NCBI GenBank assembly: GCA_905221605.1
Contig: CAJNDS010001202.1
Coordinates: forward strand, 1-64,000
Length of the DNA stretch: 64,000 nt
Origin: Symbiodinium natans
Taxonomy: Eukaryota; Sar; Dinophyceae; Suessiales; Symbiodiniaceae
Direction: 5' to 3'
Shown: positions 53,801 to 62,800 of the stretch, piece by piece
How the letters are laid out: each line of letters starts with the position of its first letter
How positions within the stretch are numbered: the stretch's first letter is position 1
Program-made: the position numbers and the translations under genes
Notes under the pieces: generated by a model
Databases searched by the model: none
Told to the model about the DNA's origin: nothing
Seen by the model: the letters and a program-made list of their open reading frames with translations, nothing else

Positions 53801-56800
53801 CCGAGCGTGTCAGTGTGTTGCCGACATTTAGACATCTGTTTTCACCCGGCAATTCTTTGGAAGGAGATCGGACGGGGCGAGCCGTGCCAGGGCAACATCA
53901 GTGAGACCATGACATGTAATGAGCAGATGTGTCCAGTGGACTGCGTAATGACGGACTGGACCGAAGCTTGGCTTCAGGGTGCGATTTCTGAAGAGCTTGC
54001 TGATTTCCTGCCCTAAGTCCCTGAGTCCACCGCTGAATCCCGCCACATCCACCACTTCCAAGGACTGGTCTGCCTGCGATCCTTTCTGCAACGGGACGCA
54101 AAAGCGAGAAAGAAATATCACAACTCATGCTGCCTTCGGTGGTATTCCATGTGGTCCAACCTTGGAGGACTGCTTTTGTGCTTGGCATTCCTATGCCCTG
54201 TGACGGCCCTGTGAGGGCCCTGTGATGGAGGACCAGAGATGTAGCAACTTCTGTGTCGACTGTGCTTGGACGGACTGGACCGCCTGGCCACCATGCACAG
54301 TGTCTTGCGGAGGCGGTTCCGTCAGCGCCTCAGAGCCTTTGAGTGTCCTTCGCGCAGCATAAGTGTAAGCAATTAGTGCAGATTTCTTTAGAGTGAGATG
54401 CGAATGTGCGGTTTCTGTTCCTCTCGATTTTTTCGAGAGGCACAGAGGAGCCGCTCCATCGCAACGCCAAAGCAAGGGGGTGGCCAAGAGTGCACCGGCA
54501 GCGACCAGGAAACAAAGACCTGCAGCGAGCAGGACTAGCAAAGCGGCCCACTTTTGCCTTTTCTCTCATCATTCCATTTCCATCGCATGCGTTCGCACAC
54601 ACTTGCATAGAATGGGTCAGGAGTGCCCTGTGGACTGTGAGCTCTCAACCTGGACTGCTTGGACAGGCTGTGAGCCGTACTGTGAAGGACCGGCGCGCTT
54701 TGTTTGCTTCACTTGCTGGAGCCAGTCACAGCAGACCCACCTACAAGGCGGCACTTCATGGCACTTCATGGCTGCCTTTCGCCAAGGCTCACAGACGCGG
54801 CAACGAAACGTGACCCGCAAGGCCTCCTTCGGAGGCAAATCCTGCAACTCTTTGGCGGCTTCAGAGCCTGACTTCACTGGTGGCGTGACGAAGCAGATCC
54901 GGCAGTGCTCCAACTTGTGCGGCCCAACGAAGATTTAGAATACGCTGTTACGTTGTCAGACGCTTATATTTTGATTATATAGTAGCAAATGTGCACGCCC
55001 ATATATATATATATATGTATTTAAATAAACGAATACATGAATAAACAAAACATATATATATATATATATATATTTTTTTTTGTGTGCATCTTCATTTCTC
55101 TCCCCAACTTCTGTTCCCCCCTCAAGAGCATGCTTCTTCTGCGTATGGCAGCCAGCTCCACTTCTCGCACCAGCAAGAGCGAGCCCATAACATCTGTGTG
55201 ACGGGTCTGACAATGTCGGGAAGACAGGAATTTCCGCCCCGAGGGCAGCAAGTTACAAAAAGGTTTCGCCCAACGTCGAGACGTTGATTGGACAGTGTTG
55301 GAAGAACTCTGACAGGGACACCTCTCCTTGCGCATGGGTGGGAAGTTGCCTTTTGCGTATCTCGTCATCCAGCTCTGATCTCCTTGCCTATGCCAATAAT
55401 ACAAGCCCGCGGTCGAGACTTAGATTTACCCTGCGTCTGCTCAATTTGTTTTCGCATCGCCTTCAGAAGCAGGAGCAGCGCCTTCTGTCGGACAGTTTGG
55501 GGGGCGGGGGTTCGAGCTTCTAGGCTTCAAGGAAGCCCCTCATTTATTGAGGAAGGAGGGCCATGGGTCCGAAGCCTCACCTACACCTAGGATGGGTGAT
55601 CCACAACAAGAGGCAGCTTATGTCGTTGTTGTCTATACAACTTTTTGTTTGGGAAAAACGTTCTCGAGAGTTTCCCTTGTGCTTGTGAGTCACGTTGTGC
55701 TTCACGCTGCGCTGAAGCGCTGCAGCAGTGTTGCAAGATGTGAGGCAGAGACTGTGGTTGGCTGGACTGGACACCGTTCTCTACGTGCACAGCGACCTGT
55801 GGAAATGGGACCAAGAGCCGAAGCAGAGATCAGCTCTTCGTCCTTCGCACCAATCGTTCAGGCCGCGCAAAGCACAAAGCACAGGGAAAGAGGGCAGCAA
55901 AACCCGAACAAGTTCCCAAAGACCCATGTGCACCTGTGAGCTCTTCTCATATTTCAGGTCCGATTTCTACAGATGTCGAGATGGACCGAGTCTTCGGCTA
56001 TGAGTTGCAGATGAACGTGCGGTGTGATGCTGCAAGCCCCTCGCCCAAGGCTTTGTGTTCATCTTTCCAGAATGATTGTTTAGGTTGACATACGTCGGAA
56101 GAAGAAATCTCACAGACACGGAGGGTCCTCCGCACGGAGTTGTGCTTTTGCCTTAGGCCGCCGTGAAGGGACGATGGTCTTTGCTGCTGCGAAGGAACGG
56201 TGCGATGCTGACCCAACGTGTGGAGGAGCGTGTAATGCTTTGTTTCATACCTTGAAAGTCTGTCCAGTACTGTCAACAAATGGCCCAGGAGTGTATGATG
56301 AAGGTTGCGACGGAACTGTGGTGCTGTGCAACATCGGCTTCAGCCTCCACGAAGAAGCAGGCCGTTGTTGAAATTGTTGACTGTTGTTGGTCGGTCATGA
56401 GCCGCGGTCCTACGTGAGTCAACTTCATCATCTCAAGATTCCAGGCTCGTGCAGCCGGTCGAAGCTGGAGATGGGAGGTGGATCTGCCTGTGACGAGGCA
56501 GGCGTCAAACGCCAGCCCAGGAAGCACATCATAGCACATCTATTACACCCCTTTTGCTTGCAGTGTCAAAGTGATACCCCTCTTCGACTTACGGTTCCTC
56601 GCTGTTTTGCTTGTGCGTCGGCATCCCGCCTACCTGCGGCAAACCATTTTCTTCTACCGAAGCCTAGCCTGCACATGCCAAGACCCTCGAGTACGTTTCG
56701 CCATTCTGCCCCTGTCAGCCCTGTTGCTCCTTCTTGGCCAGCTTCTTCTGGGTTTAGGGTTTGGCCCTCTTCTTTGCCCCCGTCACCTCGGCTCAGACAC

Positions 56801-59800
56801 CCAGTCAGGTGGTTCTGGCAGCCTTGCCACCGCGTTTATCAGCAAGTTTAGCGTTTGTGGCTAGCCACGGCAGCACTGTTGAGGGTAAATGTAGGACGTG
56901 ACTGACCCGAAGACATTCAGGGTCTTGAGGCGTGTTCATCATATCCTCGTGAACTTAACTACCTCCGGCGTTTGTTTTTGAATACTTGGTACACCATGCT
57001 TCTGATGCTAGACTAATAGATGCGAATGCTATGTATTTCCTTTACGTTCAATTTTTGTGCTCATGTTTTAATGTGATATTTTCCACACTCGCTACAGGAA
57101 AACCGTGGGGTTTTAGGGCTAGAGTTTTTGGGGTTTAGGCTTTAGTTGAAGTTCTTAAGGTTTCAGGGCTTGCCTAGGTTTCTAGGGTTTTTAGGATTTG
57201 GGGTTTCGGGTTTTTCGGGTTTAGGGGTTTTTAAGGCTTTTGAACCATATTTGCAGCTTGCTAGTCGCGCTTCCAGCCGGGACAGTTGCTATTTCTCCAG
57301 GTGGACAAGCTACAGGTTGAGCAGTGCAACACCAAAGTGTGCCCCCGGGACTGTCAGACTCTCGTCCGCACATCGCGCTGCCGATCGTTCAGTTGTTGTG
57401 TGGATTTTGCGTGGATTCGCATTTTGCTGCTTGTGCGGGTTGGTGGAGGCGATATCAGGCAATGGCAGGCTGTTGGTCAGTCACCTGAGGTATGGTGACT
57501 GGAGTGCTTGGACAGTGTGTGAGCCGTGGTGCAACGGGACGCAAGCCCGAAACCGGGCCATCATCCTTGAAGAGGAGGAGGGTGGCAAACCGTGCTTTGC
57601 GACGGCAGAGTCCAGAGAATGCAGCAACTACTGCGTAAACTGCAGGCTCGTGGATCTCGTGGGGCACAGCACTGCATAGCACCACAGGAAAGGAGTCTGA
57701 ACTTTCGGATCCCCCTGAGGTGGGCTGACTGGTCCACCTGGAGCGACTGCAGCGCTTCCTGCGGTGGTGGGAGCCAGATGCGAAGCCGGGCTGTGGCTGT
57801 GCCCAAGGATGGCCGAGGAGTGCTCCGTGAGAGAGTGCTCTGCGAGAAAGAGAGTGCTCTGTGAGAGAGTGCTCTCACTGAGAGTTTGTGAGAGTGTGCT
57901 CTGAGAGAGAGGGCAGCCTTTAAAGCGCCTGTAAGATGCACCCGGCCTTCACATATGTGACGCAATACTGGCGTGTTGATGGTCATGTGGCTGGGTTCAG
58001 GGGTCTCTGCAGTCTTGGCTCTTCTCTTGCAGAGGTGAGGAGTGTGTCGGCAATGGCACGGAGACACAGATATGTGCAGATTTGAACTGCCCGGTGGATT
58101 GCCAACTCAGTGATTGGACGGCCTGGTCGAGCTGCCAGCCGCATTGCTTGGGTGAGCAGAACCGAAGCCGCAAGATCTTGTCCCAACCCAGGCTGGCGGG
58201 AATGCTTGAAAGATGCGATGTGGCCACATGATGCGTACCACACAGACCACACATCAAGTGAATGTGCACATGTGCGCATGTTGCTTGGCAGGTTCGGCGG
58301 TGCCCTTTGTGGTGACCTGGCCGAGCAGCGCAAGCTTCTTGTCGGCACTGGTATGGCAGCAGTAGCGCAGCTGTAGAAGCCTCGAATGACGCTTCACAGG
58401 GATTGAGAGTGTTCACAACAGAGCTCTTCATGTCGCTCCACAGCAGGTGTGCCAACCTTTGCATGGACTGTGTGCTCTCCGGTTGGGAGGCCTTGGCCTT
58501 GTTGCAGTCGTATCTCTTCGATCTCAGCGTGCACAGATTGCGAGGAGTGGGGCGACTGCAGTGCCTCCTGTGGCGGTGGCCGTCGACAGCGCCTTCGCAC
58601 CGAGACCTACGTCAGTAGGATCGAGTGGCTTGCTCTGGCTGTAGGTTTAGGCTTCAGATGGTGAAGAGTGGAAAGCTAGTGTGGGGAAGCACAAACTGCA
58701 CCAGGAATCAGAGTTCTGCCGGCCTTTCTCTGCTTGAAGTCGACATGCAGGTGGGCCTGTAAGGGAGCCAATGTCTGCACTTCAGACTGCTCGAGAGAAA
58801 TGTTTAAACAGATTCTCGTGGAAGGCCCTCGGCTACGAGAAGAAGATGGGCGTCAAGTGTGACGAGGCTGACATCTGCCGTTAGTGCAGACATGTGGAGG
58901 TAATGACTCTAATGACTGGCTTGAACACCCTCCTCATCGCTTGCAAGTTCTACAGCCCTGCAGCGATCTGCAGCGCGAGCGTGCCAGCAGAGTGCAACGT
59001 GCAAGCCTGCCATTGAACAATGGAACAGGTCCCCACAAATCTTCCTGCGACAGGCCCACCAGCGCGAGCTTGGCGTGGCCGGGCAGCCGCCGCTGACGGC
59101 CCAGGCTTGGAAAGGGGGCCCAGATGCGCACCGGACACGCGCATCGATAACCAAGATTGGCCAAGTATTTGGAAGATCCTCTGAGTGCACGTGTGTTTTG
59201 CCTGGCCTGTCCCTCCCGGCTTGCCTAGTTATGGGCCAAACTCTGAGGCGTCTTGCAGCGGAGATGCCTCTTGTGGAGCTCTTTATGACAAAGGCAGGCC
59301 GAACTTGTCTTAACCCACGTATGGTTGCAAAGACAGCACGCGGCTGTCGACAATAATTGACACTCATGCCATGAGTGTTTTCATCGGGAAGGTTACAAGC
59401 CTTTCAAGTGTTTCTTCATGACCTCAAAACCTCGGATCTTCGCAGTTGTGAGAGCATGTGGGAGCCAAGTCAGGGGAAGATCTTCGCAAAGTCTCACATT
59501 ATCTCACATAGGTTCCGCATTGAGTTGACCAGGCTGCACCAACTTCTGGTCAATTTGTGATGCTGGCTTCGTCTTAGAAGCAGAGGAGGGCTCTTGCTCG
59601 TACATCAAGAAGGACATGGGGATCAAAGCACAGCCGACACAACAAACACTTTTTGGTTCTGATGTTACTGGATGGCAAGTTTGAAGTCGCGCCGCCTCCG
59701 ACGGCCCCGAGACACGGGCCGGGCATGTTGAGTCCTGGCCCAATTGGGTGCTTCTCTGAGACGGGCGCGCGGGACTGCGGCACTCGAGTGGGCACCACAG

Positions 59801-62800
59801 CGATACTCGGCGGGACTCTCTGCGGGCTTCTCTCGGGGTGAGACGCAACATTCAGTAGTCAGGAATAGATTTAATATAACAAAAGATGTAGCGGGTATCA
59901 TTTTATGGGGACTTCGACAGTAAAACTCAATATCTGACAAACGATGATAGCACCTGTCTGTACGAAATGGGGCTCTAGTCCAAATTAGACATTATGTCCA
60001 TTCAGGCTGTATCTTCATGAGACTTCCCGTACCTAAAACAAAATTTACAGCAACTATACCCATGACGTCTGCTTTTCAGGTACATTCGCCGTTTCCCCCC
60101 CCCGCCCGCGAGAGGCGTCTGGAACAAAGAAGCCAGCTTCCACGGCTTCCAAAAGCAGGGCAGACAATGCGAGCATGATGGGGTTTCAAAAAGATATGAT
60201 TCGTCTGCTTTGAAGCTGGCTTGCACTTGAAAAAAGAGGGGGTTGGGGGGAGGGGGGGCACAGCACAACCCCCCCCCCCCCCCCGTTTGCAATCACAATG
60301 CTCGCGTGATGGGTTTCAATAAGATTCATATATGCTGTGAAATAAAGCACGGGGGCTTGGGGGGGGGGGGGATGCGGGGTGCGAACAAAGACATAGATGC
60401 TTTGAAGCAAGATTGCATGGCAAAAACAACCGGGGGTTGCGCAGCCCCCCCCCCCCGGATCTGCAAGCACAATGCTCGCATGGTGGGTTTACAACAATTT
60501 CATGTATGCTTGAGATTGCAGGGGTTTCCGTTGTACTTTTATAGGAAACCTCTATTTCCTCTGTGTTTTTTTTAGGAAACCCTACAAATACAGGGTTGAA
60601 CTATTTCCTCGCCCAATAATAACCCTCAGGACGAAGTAGGTTAACCAAGCTTGAACCCAAATTGCTGAGCAGGTTCTGTTCATGAGTTGTGCCGTCCCGG
60701 ATACGAACGCAAGAAATCAGGGATGCTGCAATCAGCGCTTCTCTTAGGGTTGCTGTGGACTCGTGTCCATCTTGACAAGCTCGGCTAGGAGATTGGAGAA
60801 GGAGAAGCCTGTGAGGGCAACATTGCTCAGAAGGAGGCGAGGCTTTAAAGCTTGCAGTTCGCTCCAAGTCTTCCCGAGTTCAGTCATTTTGGTGAATGGG
60901 TGCATAGACTAGTACTTGATGCACTGAATATGGCTGAATTGTCGGGGCTGAAGCGACTCAAGCGGCTCAAGCGTCTCAATTGCCAGGATTGCAATATTGA
61001 GAACTGCCCCCTGGACTGCGAGTACACTGAGTGGACGGAGTGGTCGACTTGTGAGCCGTTCTGCTCTGGCCTGACAAACAGGACTCTTCTAGTCATTGTA
61101 GTATATATATATATATATATAGCGGCCCCCCCCCCCCCCCCTTCCTTCCACTTCCCAGAGCTGATACGGAGTATATGATGGAATGATCTCGAATCTGTGA
61201 CGATGGCTTCTCTACCTGGTTGGAAGGACGCGCAACATCACCAGAGAGCCGCAGAACGGTGGTCTACCTTGCTCACTAAAGGCTCAGGTCAACAACTGCA
61301 CGAATGTTTGTGACTCATCCGCAAAATGTCTTGAGCTGTCCTGGAGAGCTCTCAGAGAACGTTTCACATCATCAGTCCCTGATGCTAAGGCGTGGATTGC
61401 GAATGGGGCACGTGGTCGGAGTGGAGCAACTGCACTGCGTTGCGAGCCAAGATTCCTGCGGAATCGAGCATTGAAAGGGCAGAAACATGGCAACAGCACA
61501 TAGCTTTAGTTGCAGATACTTGACACTTGGTCACGCTTGCTCAAGGTCATGCAACGGTGGCACGCATACACGCCAACGAGAGGTTGCAGTGCCAATCTGA
61601 GACGAATTAGCGGTCTGAGGAGGTTCTGACAGGGAGTTGCTTACACCTTCTGACAGGTTAGCGTATCCCTCTTTCTTTGCTTTTGACTTTGTGTTTGTTC
61701 TTTCGCGTGCAAAAGGAGAAGGAAAACCAAATGGTCAACGGGCTTTTTCTTCTATGCAGTGAGTCGAAACAGAAGAGTGGAGGGCTGAGATAGGCATCAG
61801 AGAGGCCTGAGTCAGGAAACTGCAGGACTGTCGGAGACTTTCTTCGGGGTTGAAGCCGGAGGGCCTAATTTTTTAGTGCGTTTTTTTTTTTTAATCTTTA
61901 AATCTTTGTTTTGGTACTTTTTTTTGGTGGTCCCGTTTAAGCCACCTCGAGCTTCCTAGCGTCACACAACACTCTGGGTTTTTAGGTTCGGCGTGGTTTC
62001 CGTGCGATTTTCCCGGCCCATCCATTCCTACTGGCCCCATGGATGCCTGGCATCCACCTACGCTGTATTTACAGGTGCCCGTGGACGGTGGTGGCAAAAC
62101 CTGTAGTGGCAATCGCACAGAGGCGGGGATCTGATGTTCACTTCTTCTTGGAAGTGCTAACCCAGCGTGAGCATGTTCAGGTTGGTGTCTGCGCCGACAA
62201 GTGCCATGGCAGTGTTCATTTACCAAGCCTTGCTTTGCCTTGTCAAAAAGGGGTCGACATGGTATGCCAGCTGACCAGGATTGCATGCCCGGTTGACTGC
62301 GAGCTAACGGACTGGGATGGCTGGACACCTTGTACCCCATACTGCAGTGGCACACAGCAGAGGATCCGTTGGGGCTGTTGCACAATTGCAAATGGCTCTT
62401 CCAGCCTATCTCTCATAGTTTAGAGGTACCCGGGACCCTGCAGAAGATGACAGACATTCAACAATGTTTCAAAGACATGGAAGAGTCGTGTGTAGTACCG
62501 TGCTTTACGCCAAAGATGCGAGGAGCCGTTCTATTGTCACCCAGCCCTTTGCGGGAGGGGCTGCCTGTGGCGTTACAGCTGAGGACTTCGGGGATGGGGT
62601 CGCGCAAAGGTCGGGACAGATAAGGGCCAAGGCAGGTATAGGGCAGGCGTAGGGCAGGGATGGCGTAGGTCGGCATTTTTGGTGTTGCTGGGCTGGAGCA
62701 GTCTGAGCTGTTGAGATGTGGGTCCAGGAGGTAAGCTGCAACAACACCTGCATTGATTGCCAAGTCTCGGCTGCCGTCTAAGACTGGCGTGCATGTGTGC

